DNA of 64,000 bases, taken from positions 124,001-188,000 of the forward strand of contig SKCR01006519.1 of NCBI GenBank assembly GCA_019454045.1, read 5' to 3'. Below, piece by piece: positions 22,001 to 32,154 of this stretch. The translations under genes were made by a program, and so were the position numbers. Under the pieces are notes generated by a model. The model ran no database searches and was not told the origin of the DNA. It saw only the letters and a program-made list of their open reading frames with translations. The DNA is from Zanthoxylum bungeanum (lineage: Eukaryota; Streptophyta; Magnoliopsida; Sapindales; Rutaceae). Positions within the stretch are counted from its first letter, which is position 1. Every line of letters starts with the position of its first letter.

Positions 22001-24768
22001 TTCAAACTGCCAAAAGTGAAGCTGCTGCCGCGGTTGATCTGGATCTCCGCTCAAAACTTGGGGCTGCTGAGAAAGAGAATTCAGCCCTCAAACTAGAGCT
22101 TCTTTCTCGAGTTAAGGAGCTAGAACTAAGGATCACTGAGAGGGACCTAAGCACGAAAGCAGCTGAAACAGCCAGCAAGCAACATTTAGAGTGCATTAAG
22201 AAATTAGCCAAGCTTGAAGCTGAATGCCGGAGGCTAAAAGCTGTCGCTCGTAAAGCATCCCCCATTAGTGAAAACAAATCTGTCAGTGCTTCGTCAATTT
22301 ATGTAGAATCATTCACAGATAGTCAATCAGATAATGGAGAGAGACTACTTGGAAATGAAACTGATAACTGCAAGCTTGGTGGCTTCAAGACAAATGAATC
22401 AAATTCACGTGATTTTGCTTTAATCACAGAACCTTATAAGAGTGTGATGGCTGCTGGAAGAAACTTCATGGTCCCTTCTGTAGAAATCAATCTTTTGGAT
22501 GATTTTCTTGAAATGGAAAGGATTGCAGCAATCCAAGATACTGAAAGTGGAAGCTTATGCATGGAAATGGAACCAAAATCTGATCAACCAAAAGCTGATG
22601 AAAGCTCTATAAAAGCTGAACTTGAAGCCATGATTCACAGGACTGCTGAACTGGAGGAAGAGTTAGAAAATATGATAGCAGAAAAAGCGGAACTAGAGAT
22701 GGCATTGAGAGAATCCCAAAGGCATCTGGAAACATCAAAAAATCAGCTAAAGGAAGCAGAGTTGAAGCTAGAAAAGCTGGAAACTCAATTAGCTTTTGCA
22801 AACAAATCTAAACAAGCTGTTGAAGTCGAAATGAAGGCAGCAAATGCAGCAAGAGAAGTAGCAGAGTCACAACTGAGAGTTGTTGAAGCAGAGATGAAAA
22901 CTCAGTTAGGTCTTGCAAACAAATCGAAGCAAGCTGTGGAGGAAGAATTGAAGTCTGCAAAAGCGAAAAAAGAAGTGGCAGAGTCACGACTCAGAGCTGT
23001 TGAAGCTGAGATGAAAACTTTGCACTCAAAAGTTGTTTCCTTAGAAGAAGAGGTTGAAAAGGAGCATGCATTGTCAGAAGAAAACTTTTCTAATTTTCAG
23101 AAATCAAAAGATGAGCTTTCAAAATTGAAACACGAAGTCGAGCTGCAGCATGAGGTCAAGCTCCAGCATTTGGCTAGCTTTGATGAGGAGTTGAAAATCA
23201 AGCAGGTCAGTGTTTTTCTCATTTACATTAAGCTGAATCGTTTAACTTCATTCCACTACCCGCGACCATTAGGTTAAAAGCCCAATGCTCTACAAAATGA
23301 GCTATACACCCAAATAATTATTTAGAAAGAGAACCAAAATGCAATATTTTAATGTAATTGCTGGACAAATCAAGTGGCTGCTACCATATTTTCTGCTGAA
23401 GTAGAGTCGTTTTCTGCATCTAGGAAACAACAGAAAGAATTATTGGTTTAGTGGAGGTATCTCCAAGAAGTGACTATCCGGATTCTGATGGCTAATAGTT
23501 TCCCGTTAATCCACAAAAAAGTGTCAAAGGAAATAAGTATTTTGTATATATCCAAACAAACTATCAAAAAGTAGTTTTTGTAAATTTACATAGTAGTAAC
23601 TAAAGTAGAGGATGATGTGGACTAAAGTGTTAAATTATTGGGGAATCGGAATATGTAGTAATACCTTGATGTGAAATGTAATTATTTAATAATCAAGGTG
23701 CTCTTAGTTTATGTGAGGCTGGGAATTTAGAAGCTTGAAGCTTGTTCGAAAGCTGTTCTTTCTATCTTGCACAAGGAGAGATGTTTGAACTATAGTCTCA
23801 ACAAGTGACATGTAAATATAGATCTATAAGTTGATCTATAATTAATCAGTACATTAATGTTATATATTAAGGCAATATATATAATACTACTAATGTCTAG
23901 ATGTATGAATCATTAATAATCATCTATTTTGTTAAGTGTAGTATGTCTTTTGTACATGCATATAAGTCAACAATGGGTGTGTATAGATGTATCTTTACAC
24001 ATCACTGATCCATCTCTGATTGATCGATAATGTGACAATTAGTGTGTAATATAAAATTGTGTGCTACTGAATGACAACTGTGTGGGGATAGTTGTGTAGA
24101 AAATCGTACAAGGATTATTGTGTATGATACATAATACATAGACGTCATTGTGTATGAATGGATACCTATAATATATCCATTTAGTACTATGTCTTGGGCC
24201 TCTTGACCCTTTTTAATTGTATTTTACGTTTTGCTCTTTCACAATTTTGCTTGGGACTAGTGGGAAAATTATTCACTGTCATATAATAACTTGTCACATC
24301 TTTCACATCTTAATACAGGAATGTGCTGAAGTTAGACTTGAGAGTGAGCAACCCAGTCATATTCAACCAATTATTCATCTTTTAATTTAACACTAAAGCA
24401 CTGTATCACCACTTTGTCCAATATAAACTTATCACAAATTTGCCTTTGGACACGATGAACTGTAGAGGAGTTTGGTGGCTCTGCAGCATATAAGAAATTC
24501 AATATGTATTAACTTCATTACCTGTAGTTTGAAATTTTCCAACGTATTGTTTTTTTTTTTTTGGCAGGAGGAGGAGCTAGCAGCAGCTGCCAGAAAATTT
24601 GCAGAGTGCCAGAGGACAATCGCTTCTCTTGGACAGCAGTTAAGATCGCTCGCTACACTGGAAGATTTCCTGGTTGATTCTGAGAAGCCAATGGAGCATA
24701 CAGGCCAAGGAAAAAATGGTGGGGAATCATGGAACTTGCATGCTAGTGAATTTACATTTGTTACATAA
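19035..24768 (+). CDS. Filament-like plant protein (FPP family, DUF869), four coding exons
   Basis: Plant-specific long coiled-coil protein; the family is linked to microtubule and membrane-associated scaffolding. Coding exons by GT-AG sites are 19035-19142, 20812-20992, 21752-23205 and 24568-24768. Together they make 1944 nt (647 aa) with consistent phases. The N-terminus [13 protein letters not shown] is the FPP signature and fixes the start. Coiled coil runs through exons 2 and 3. Exon 3 also holds [17 protein letters not shown] (about residues 240-260), a conserved FPP block. The last exon has [20 protein letters not shown], the conserved C-terminal block, and ends ...EFTFVT. The length fits the shorter FPPs of about 600-650 aa. 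A 39-residue unit is duplicated in tandem in exon 3 (22783-23016). Introns are 1669, 759 and 1362 nt. Intron 3 holds a tRNA fragment. No coding defect is seen. Confidence 0.93.
22783..23016 (+). repeat. 117-bp in-frame exonic tandem duplication in FPP
   Basis: Unit 1 (22783-22899) and unit 2 (22900-23016) each encode 39 residues, starting TQL and ending VEAEMK, with ANKSKQAVE and KEVAES/REVAES in common. The repeats lie in the coiled coil; 39 is five heptads plus four residues, which makes a tolerated stutter. Confidence 0.9.
23257..23311 (-). pseudogene. tRNA-Lys(UUU) fragment, mitochondrial type
   Basis: On the - strand about 55 nt read as the 5' three-quarters of a tRNA. GGGTGTATAGC gives the acceptor strand and start of the D arm, GTAGAGC closes the D arm, and an anticodon stem with loop CTTTTAA (anticodon UUU) and a GGTCGCGGGT variable/T-stem start follow. 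It resembles plant mitochondrial trnK more than the nuclear gene. The T loop and the acceptor 3' strand are missing, and the D loop has TT where GG is expected. It lies 52 nt into FPP intron 3. It is probably a small organelle-DNA insertion; the head of a tRNA-derived SINE is the alternative. Confidence 0.7.
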
Positions 24769-25152
24769 TGATTTTTGATTCCATAAGAATGTTTATCGAC
24801 GCGATAAAGTTCTTCAGAGGGCATTGGCATGGAGCAACATGAGAGGATTCATCATGTAAATCAATAATGATATGAAGGGTCATTGAAACAAAGCAAATAA
24901 GGAAATAGGATTTCATTTTCTCATTGTAAAGCAAGGGGCAATTTGTAGGATTGCCAATATTGAGTGGGCAAATCAGCATTTGTATATCATACATGGTGAC
25001 TGTTGATAACATATATTGCAAAAAGATGATTTTTTTTTTTAAAAACTTATATTGAAAAAAGAGGATGTACACAGTTAAATCTTTAATACAACTATAAAAT
25101 CATATTTTATTTTATATTATTTATTACTGCCCCCTTAAGCGAAAATTATATT
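24769..25152 (+). other. FPP 3' UTR and intergenic sequence
   Basis: AT-rich, no ORF worth calling. The FPP 3' UTR must lie here; no single poly-A signal stands out. Confidence 0.5.
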
Positions 25153-25254
25153 ATGTGCCGGGTGTATATGACATCTCTCTCACAGCAGGTGGGCCCCCAC
25201 AACTGTGTGGGGGCCCACCTGCTGTGAGAGAGATGACATATACATCCGGCACAT
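25153..25254. repeat. Near-perfect 102-bp palindrome (foldback, MITE-like)
   Basis: The left arm begins ATGTGCCGG and the right arm ends CCGGCACAT. The arms pair almost fully, with a short ACTG-type centre flanked by GGGCCCCCACA / TGTGGGGGCCC. Arms are about 49 nt. There is no ORF and no clear target duplication. Confidence 0.92.
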
Positions 25255-25435
25255 GATATACCACCTCCCCCTTGAGGCCTTGACATGACTTGAGTCAAAA
25301 GAGTAGTGATAGTGATAGGTCGGGATGGGCAAGATTTGTAAATTCCAGTTCGGTTTAAATTATGGATTCGAGATTAACTATTGTTACGAATATCATATTA
25401 ATTTTTGAATTAAAATGAAAAAATATTTTGAATAT

Positions 25436-26016
25436 TGTGGACTCCGGAATTCGCCAAGGGTCCTCAATCAGAATTTGTAAGTTGGGCACTAGCAATCCTG
25501 CAAAAAACAAAGTAGAGTGGACGAGAGTAGGCTACCACCGGTGTGGTGGATACCGGGTATACTCCGACGCCCAAGTCAGTGGCACGAAATAAATTTGTAA
25601 AGTGGGAAAGCAAGGTTGAATATTACCTCTACTTCCTTTGTTTGGCTGTGAGGGCCGTGTAATATATGAGGGGATCAATGATTGAGAGCATGAAGTATTA
25701 GGGTGAGAGAAATGAGACTTGAATGAATTCTTCCCGTATTCTTTTCATATTTATAGATAAAACATGATCTGATGTTGGTGTATTTGGTAATGGTTTTGGA
25801 GTAAGTGAGGATTAATGCTAGAATTATGTTAAGTGGAGTGGTGGGTGATTAATGCTAGAGTTAGGTGGAGTGGTCATGCTTTTTGTTAGTTTATGATTTA
25901 ATTGTAATCAAATAATACATAATTCTTTGGGCTTTGGTCCTTATTTTCGGGCCTAACATGCTGATGGGCTTAAGATGAAAGACAGTTTTACCCTTGGACC
26001 AAATTTGGCCCATACA
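25436..26016 (-). repeat. Left (3') LTR of element E
   Basis: 581 bp, TGTGGACTCC...GGCCCATACA on the + strand. It is nearly identical to the copy at 30816-31396. The purine-rich tract for the - strand lies at about 26017-26036. Confidence 0.95.
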
Positions 26017-26239
26017 GTTTGTCCCTTACTCTCTAAGTCAAAGAATTTTTGTTTTAGAGAGTATATTTATCTGTGTCGTATGTTAAAAAAGAGCGTAAGA
26101 GTGTATTACCTTCTGCCAAATGTCGTACCAAAATATATACAAAAACGTGGGTTTCTGTTTGCATGCATCTGAGGAAGTTTTTTTAGCTTCTTGATTTATC
26201 TAGGGTCATGGAGTACGTGTCTTTGACCGAACTGAAATA

Positions 26240-27560
26240 GAGTTTCAGGAGTTCATGAGTCCAGAGGAATGTTCCTTGTCGACTGAACCAAACGGTAGTT
26301 CAGAAGTATGCTTTGATTCGACATGAGTCCAGGGGAATGTCCCTTATCGACTGAACCAAACGGTGGTTCAGGAGTTTACCTGACTCGACATGAGTCCATG
26401 GGAATGTCCCTTGTCGACTGAACCAAACGGTGGTTCAGGAGTTTACTTGACTCGACATGAGTCCAGGGGAATGTCCTTGTCGACTGAACCAAACGGTGGT
26501 TCAGGAGTTTACTGGACTCGACATGAGTCCAGGGGAATGTCCCTTGTCGACTGAACCAAACGGTGGTTCAGGAGTTTACCTGACTCGACATGAGTTCAGG
26601 GGAATGTCCCTTGTCGACTGAACCAAACGGTGGTTCAGGAGTTTACCTGACTCGACATGAGTCCAGGGGAATGTCCCTTGTCGACTGAACCAAACGGTGG
26701 TTCAGGAGTTTACTTGACTCGAGATGAGTCCAGGGGAATGTCCCTTGTCGACTGAACCAAACGGTGGTTCAGGAGTTTACTTGACTCGACATGAGTCCAG
26801 GGGAATGTTCCTTGTCGACTGAACCAAACGGTGGTTCAGGAGTTTACCTGACTCGGCATGAGTCCAGGGGAATGTCCCTTGTCGACTGAACCAAACGGTG
26901 GTTCAGGAGTTTACCTGACTCGGCATGAGTCCAGGGGTATGTCCCTTGTCGACTGAACCAAACGGAGGTTCATGAGTTTACTTGACTCGACATGAGTCCA
27001 GGGGAATGTCCCTTGTCGACTGAACCAAACGGTGATTTAGGAGTTTACTTGACTCGACATGAGTAAGGGGAATGTCCCTTGTCGACTGAACCAAACGGTG
27101 GTTCAAGAGTTTCGGTGGTTCAGGAGTTTACTGGACTCGACATGAGTCCAGGGGAATGTCCCTTGTCGACTGAACCAAACGGTGGTTCAGGAGTTTTACT
27201 TGACTCGAAATGAGTCAGGGGAATGTCCCTTGTCGACTGAACCAAACGGTGGTTCAGGAGTTTACTTGACTCGACATGAGTCCAGGGGAATGTCCCTTGT
27301 CGACTGAACCAGACGGTGGTTCAGGAGTTTTACTTGACTCGGCATGAGTCAGGGGAATGTCCCTTGTCGACTGAACCAAACGGTGGTTCAGGAGTTTACT
27401 TGACTCGACATGAGTCAGGGGAATGTCCCTTATCGACTGAACCAAACGGTGGTTCAGGAGTTTACTGGACTCGACATGAGTCAGGGGAATGTCCCTTGTC
27501 GACTGAACCAAACGGTGGTTCAGGAGTTTACTTGACTCGACATGAGTCCAGGAGATGGTG
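26240..27560. repeat. 67-bp tandem array, about 19-20 units
   Basis: Each unit contains the inverted repeat CTGAACCA / TGGTTCAG around an AACGG loop, plus CTTGTCGA and ACTCGACATGAGTC strings. A few units are 1-3 bp shorter, and one has a partial duplication near 27110. The array sits in the 3' UTR of the element and directly upstream of the antisense ORF's start region. ORFs read from it are repeat artefacts. Confidence 0.95.
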
Positions 27561-27601
27561 AAGATCTCTAGGTTTTCCACGTGTCATCAAATAGAGCAAA
27601 A

Positions 27602-27664
27602 CCTAACGGCAAATACGAGGCGTCTTTTTGGCGGGAAAATAAACCGCCTCAAAGTAGTATAAGA
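27602..27664 (+). promoter_or_regulatory. Candidate promoter of the antisense accessory ORF
   Basis: Three strings stand out. CCTAACGGCA (27602-27611) is close to a mitosis-specific MYB element. TTTGGCGGGAAA (27627-27638) is a perfect E2F-type consensus. TATAAGAG (27658-27665) is TATA-like and lies about 280 nt before the ORF's ATG at 27941. Order and spacing fit a plant promoter, but no transcript evidence is available. Confidence 0.45.
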
Positions 27665-27940
27665 GTGGCTTCGTAGGTTCATTTGCTTCATTCACACTTA
27701 TCAGCGAGTTGGGATAAAGCTTCAAAGTTTCTAAGGTACTCTTCATAACCTTCTTCATGTTCTTCATTTCCTTTCAATGTTCTAGAGTAGATTCAAACTT
27801 TTCTTAGCCAATTTACGTAGTTTGATCTCTTGAAACTAAGTTAGTTTGGTGGAATTTTGTTTGGAGAATTGGTAGTGAGTTTGATCTTTAGGAAACATAA
27901 TCCCTAGGAAATTTTTGTTTATTAGCTAATTAGTGAAAAA

Positions 27941-30205
27941 ATGTCGAGTGGAGACTCCTTAGATAGCTTAGGCAAGCAAATTGATACATATGTAGAAGAG
28001 TCGTCGAGTGAACCCACTGAAGAGGCATCAATGAGGGAATGGGCGCGTCAAGAATTCTTCGAAGAAGGACCAGTTACTGTTTTGTCGAGCCAAGTTCCTA
28101 TGCTTGCGATTCCCATCAGGTCAATAGCAGCAATAGGGGAGTCGAGTGGTCCGGTTAGCACAAGTGAACCGACCAATTTATTAACAAAAAACCCAGCAAG
28201 TCGAATGACAGAAAGTCTGCTAATGGAGCTTAGGTGTAAATATAGATTTCCAAAGTCGATGGAATTAAGGGTTCCTTTGCCGACTGAAAGGATAGACTAC
28301 AAAGTTGACGGGTGGATTGGATTTTATGTACGGCCCTTTACTGATGGTCTCAGGTTTCCTATTCCAAGGTTAGCTTGGGAGGTTTTAGATCACTATGGGA
28401 TTGCTCCTTCGCAGTTGATGCCTAATGCTTGGAGGATTCTGTTGTCGATTGAGTGCTTATCTTTCGAAAAAGGTTTATTTTTTGAAGTGAAGGACATCGT
28501 ATATTCATACTACTTGAAAGAGCATTTAACCGAGAAATAGAGGTATACTTTGTATCTTCGTCGAAAGAGAGAACAGTTAATAATGGGTTTGCCGACAAAC
28601 GATAGGGGTAATTGGCAGTCTGATTACTTCTTCGTGAGGAATGATGGGGTTTTTGGGTCGACTGGAATGGGTCGTGTCTCTGAGTACTGGAGTTTAATTA
28701 GTGAGTATCGATACTTTCTATATAATGATGTAGTGTAATACTGATTGTCGTATGCAACTAATCAACTTGTTATATGTCTTGCAGGTCCTTTCAAAAACAG
28801 GTCATTCGACAGAACCCCAAAAATCCTTTCTAATACCCAAACTCTTACAACTCTTCCTGTCGAAGAAAGAGATTGAAGGATTATTTTGGTAGAAAGAAGA
28901 CTAAGGAAGACACTAGTGTGGAAAGAAATCTTCGAATCCGAAGGTATATCTACGCCTTTGGCACTTTGTAATCAAGTATTGGAAGTCATCTATTCTACCT
29001 GGTCGATTCATGTACTCTACGGGGGGGTGTTTTTTATAAAGCCTTTAACTCCAAGAGAAATTTTATGCGCAGAGGACATAATGTCGAGACCGGTTAAGGT
29101 TGCTTCAATTGATGAACTGAAGAGTAGAAAGAAGTCCAGGAAGCTGAAAATGAAGGAACCAGAGGAGAGTGTTCCTGAATTGCCTCAGCCTCAGTCGACT
29201 GAAATTCTACCAATCAAGGAGAAGTCGACTGAAATTGTTGTGAAAGGAGGAAAGAGGAAGGCAGCTGAAGTTGAAGATGATTTTGAGAATATCACTGTCA
29301 AAATCCCCACAGGGTCGACTGCAATTTCAGACCCGTCGAGTTTTAATCCTTTTATTAAGGACCTCATGTTGGAAGAAGATGATCGAAGGCTCACTCAAAT
29401 TGGGGCTGTCGAAGCAATGAAGAAGTCGGCTGCATTGAATTACCAGGTAAATAAATTTAAACATGAAATCTATAACAGTTTGTCGAACGATACTTAGTCG
29501 TATATACTTTTTCAGGCCATGGAGTGCAGTCTTTTCATGCAGCGCCAAGCGGAGTTGATGCTGAGGAAGCAAAAAGATATGGAGAAGTCGATGGGGATTA
29601 TGAGGAATGAGATGGCTGAAATGAAGACTTCTTTTGAGAAGAAGAATCAGGAGAATCTGGGATTGGCGAAAGAGCTGGTGGAAGCGAAGGCCACACTCAA
29701 GATAGAGAAGGAGATTTCTGAAGTGATGATTGAAAATTATAAGGCGGCCTTTGATAACGTAAAGAAGGAGAATAGTGCCCTTGTCGAGCAAATTGAAGGG
29801 ATTGCTCTTGAATCCATGATGAAAGAGAGGAGTGACTTGATGAAGGACTTCATCGAAGGAAGAACTGGTTCTTGGGAGCCACACAAATGGATTCAAGAGT
29901 ATGATCATTTCATATCAGGGCATTCTTCAACAAACGAAGAAGGTGTAGAGGGGAAGGGTGAGGAGATAGAGTCGAAGAAGGTTGGGGAGGAGAGCAAAGA
30001 ATCTGAAATGCTGATTGGCCCTGAAGGTGAGGAGAGGGCGATTGAAGTTGTGGAGGAGAAAATAGAAGGTCAGGGGAAGGAAAAGGAGGATGCCAGTCGG
30101 ATGGAGATTGTCGCTGCTGAACCAGTTCAAGATGTTCCGGTAGAATCGTTTAAGGTGTATTGCATTCCAGCTGTTGTGAACTTGTTTTCCCTCTTTGGTT
30201 TGTAA
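27941..30205 (+). pseudogene. Antisense accessory ORF of element E ('putative gypsy type transposon' domain), two in-frame stops
   Basis: The ORF is opposite to the integrase. Exons by GT-AG sites are 27941-28700, 28785-29446 and 29516-30205, and phases agree through a 704-codon reading. Residues about 90-200 (YRFPKSMELRVP..., then HYGIAPSQLMPNAWRIL) match the plant domain named putative gypsy type transposon (Transposase_28). Exon 2 has a KRKA basic stretch, a possible nuclear signal. Exon 3 is a Glu/Lys-rich coiled coil. Stops interrupt the frame at 28538-28540 (TAG) and 28874-28876 (TGA, where the family would have Trp). Its 3' end overlaps the 3' end of the integrase reading. The role of such proteins is unknown; a nuclear protein has been reported for a similar ORF in Grande. 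Confidence 0.8.
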
Positions 30206-30733
30206 TTTGTAGGCTCCATGCCCAATAACTTTAGTGATGACGTATGGACCTTCCCAGTTTGGCCCTAATTTCCCATCTCCAATTTCCTTGGTATTTTGGA
30301 AAACCTTTCGTAGTACCCAATCTCCTTCTTGAAAAGTTTTGCTCCTCACATTCTTGTTAAAATATCTCGCCATTCTTTGTCGATGAGATGCAAGTCGTAT
30401 GGTTGCCTTTTCTCGTCTTTCGTCGATTGTGTCTAGATTCATATACATCAACTGTTGATTTGCCTCATCACCAGCGTACTGGTAGCGTAGAGAAGGAATG
30501 GTTTCTTCGATTGGAATTACTGCCTCTGTTCCAAATGCCAAAGAGAAAGGAGTTTCTCCAGTGGAAGAACGGATGGTCGTTCTGTAGGACCACAATACTC
30601 CAGGAAGCTCGTCTGCCCATGATCCTTTCGCCTTCTCCAATCTTTTCTTCAAAGTATTCAAAAGTGTCTTGTTAGAAGACTCGGCCAATTGTGATGCCAC
30701 TGGATCAGGTGGTTGTTCATTGCTTGAAGTCAT
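30134..30733 (-). pseudogene. C-terminal integrase remnant of Tat-type polyprotein
   Basis: On the - strand about 200 residues match the end of a Ty3/gypsy integrase. The catalytic Glu is in AESSNKTLL, followed by SWADELPGVLWSYRT, STGETPFSLAFGTEAVIP and the C-terminal GPNWEGPYVI. The real protein end is about HLKRFY; the frame then runs on antisense to the accessory ORF. Everything upstream (gag to the first two catalytic Asp) has been deleted, because the PBS lies only about 60 bp away. The piece cannot be an active integrase. Confidence 0.9.
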
Positions 30734-30794
30734 GAGTGACTAAGCGGTGAGTGTTTATAGGGTGGAAAGCCTTTGTCTGCAAATTATTGCTAGG

Positions 30795-30812
30795 GCCCCA
30801 CGGTGGGCGCCA
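30795..30812 (-). promoter_or_regulatory. Primer-binding site of element E
   Basis: TGGCGCCCACCGTGGGGC on the - strand, three bases from the right LTR. It is the same GGCGCC class as in element D. Confidence 0.8.
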
Positions 30813-30815
30813 AAT

Positions 30816-31396
30816 TGTGGACTCCGGAATTCGCCAAGGGTCCTCAATCAGAATTTGTAAGTTGGGCACTAGCAATCCTGCAAAAAACAAAGTAGAGTGG
30901 ACGAGAGTAGGCTACCACCGGTGTGGTGGATACCGGGTATACTCCGACGCCCAAGTCAGTGGCACGAAATAAATTTGTAAAGTGGGAAAGTAAGGTTGAA
31001 TATTACCTCTACTTCCTTTGTTTGGCTGTGAGGGCCGTGTAATATATGAGGGGATCAAGGATTGAGAGCATAAAGTATTAGGGTGAGAGAAATGAGACTT
31101 GAATGAATTCTTCCCGTATTCTTTTCATATTTATAGATAAAACATGATCTGATGTTGGTGTATTTGGTAATGGTTTTGGAGTAAGTGAGGATTAATGCTA
31201 GAATTAGGTTAAGTGGAGTGGTGAGTGATTAATGCTAGAGTTAGGTGGAGTGGTCATGCTTTTTGTTAGTTTATGATTTAACTGTAATCAAATAATACAT
31301 AATTCTTTGGGCTTTGGTCCTTATTTTCGGGCCTAACATGCTGATGGGCTTAAGGTGAAAGACAGTTTTACCCTTGGACCAAATTTGGCCCATACA
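30816..31396 (-). repeat. Right (5') LTR of element E
   Basis: 581 bp and collinear without gaps with 25436-26016. Differences I can see are about seven single substitutions. Confidence 0.95.
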
Positions 31397-31770
31397 AATA
31401 TTATAATTTAAAAAATTTTGAAGTAAAAAAAAAATAAGATTTCGAGATGAAAAATCATTTAAAATGTTGATATATATTTTTTTAATTTTATTTAAGATGA
31501 ATCATTTCTAATATCATATCGAACAATACATGATTTGAATCACAATGAAAATTCGAGATTTTCTACCATATTAACTAAGGTTTAAAACTTGTAATTTTTT
31601 AAAAAAAAACAAATTTAATACCTATCATTTCAATATTCTTTTTGAACTAACTTTTAACCATTTAACCGTTTCCATTTCCATGATTACTTGTTCCAAAGTT
31701 AGAAGAGAAAATAAAGAGTGGCTCCTATTTCTTCTTATCAGAAAGGCAATAGTTGGTTAATATATATATA
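31397..31770. other. AT-rich intergenic stretch
   Basis: Starts with the AATAT target duplication of element E. No gene or repeat structure seen. Confidence 0.5.
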
Positions 31771-32154
31771 CTAGTTTTTGCCCGTGCCTACGGCACGGTG
31801 TTACAAAATTAAATGATTTTATTTTTTAATTAAATGATGCCCGTGCCTACGGCACGACACGGTATTACAGAATTAAATGATTTTATTTTTTAATTAAATG
31901 ATGCCCGTGCCTACGGCACGGTGTTACAGTATTTGGCCCGTGCCTACGGCACGGTGTTACAAAATTAAATGATTTTATTTTAACTTTATATTTTTTTATT
32001 TGAAAATTTGAAAATTTTGACCCTTTTCATCAATCAATTCACTCTCTTTCCTCCAATTACCAATGAAATGATCTGAGCCGTTAATTAAGCCACATAAAGA
32101 GAGCCGTTGGATGCACTCTCTTTCCTCAAACACCATTGTGCTTTATAATATAGA
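31771..32154 (-). mobile_element. Short non-autonomous Helitron with four tandem 3' hairpins
   Basis: On the - strand the element starts TCTATATTATAAAG (32154) and ends with a hairpin followed by GCAAAAACTAG (31771). It lies between host A and T, as Helitrons do. The hairpin CCGTGCC / GGCACGG with a 3-nt loop occurs four times, at 31780-31798, 31839-31856, 31903-31921 and 31936-31954, separated by AT-rich spacers that are also repeated. It has no coding capacity. It ends 180 bp before the start codon of the next gene and thus lies in its promoter or 5' leader. Confidence 0.82.

Larger units (their letters stand above)
25436..31396 (-). mobile_element. Element E: non-autonomous Tat-type LTR retrotransposon with antisense accessory ORF
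   Basis: Two 581-bp LTRs of equal length flank the element, and AATAT is duplicated at 25431-25435 and 31397-31401. The PBS (30795-30812) lies beside the right LTR on the - strand, so sense is the - strand. Only the integrase end of gag-pol is left (30134-30733). The large 3' region holds an accessory ORF in the opposite sense (27941-30205) and a 67-bp tandem array. Antisense accessory ORFs in the 3' region are known from Tat-type elements such as Grande and Retand. The LTRs differ by about seven substitutions and no indels, so insertion was fairly recent. Confidence 0.93.

Noticed and set aside
23257..23311. Functional tRNA gene
   Set aside because: T loop and 3' acceptor strand are absent, so it cannot fold as a full tRNA.
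26240..27560. CRISPR-like appearance of the repeats
   Set aside because: Units are contiguous with no unique spacers, and the DNA is plant nuclear.
27254..27580. ORFs on both strands with repeated HESGECPLSTEPNGG-like peptides
   Set aside because: Translation of the 67-bp array; unit length variation shifts frames and no start context or domain exists.
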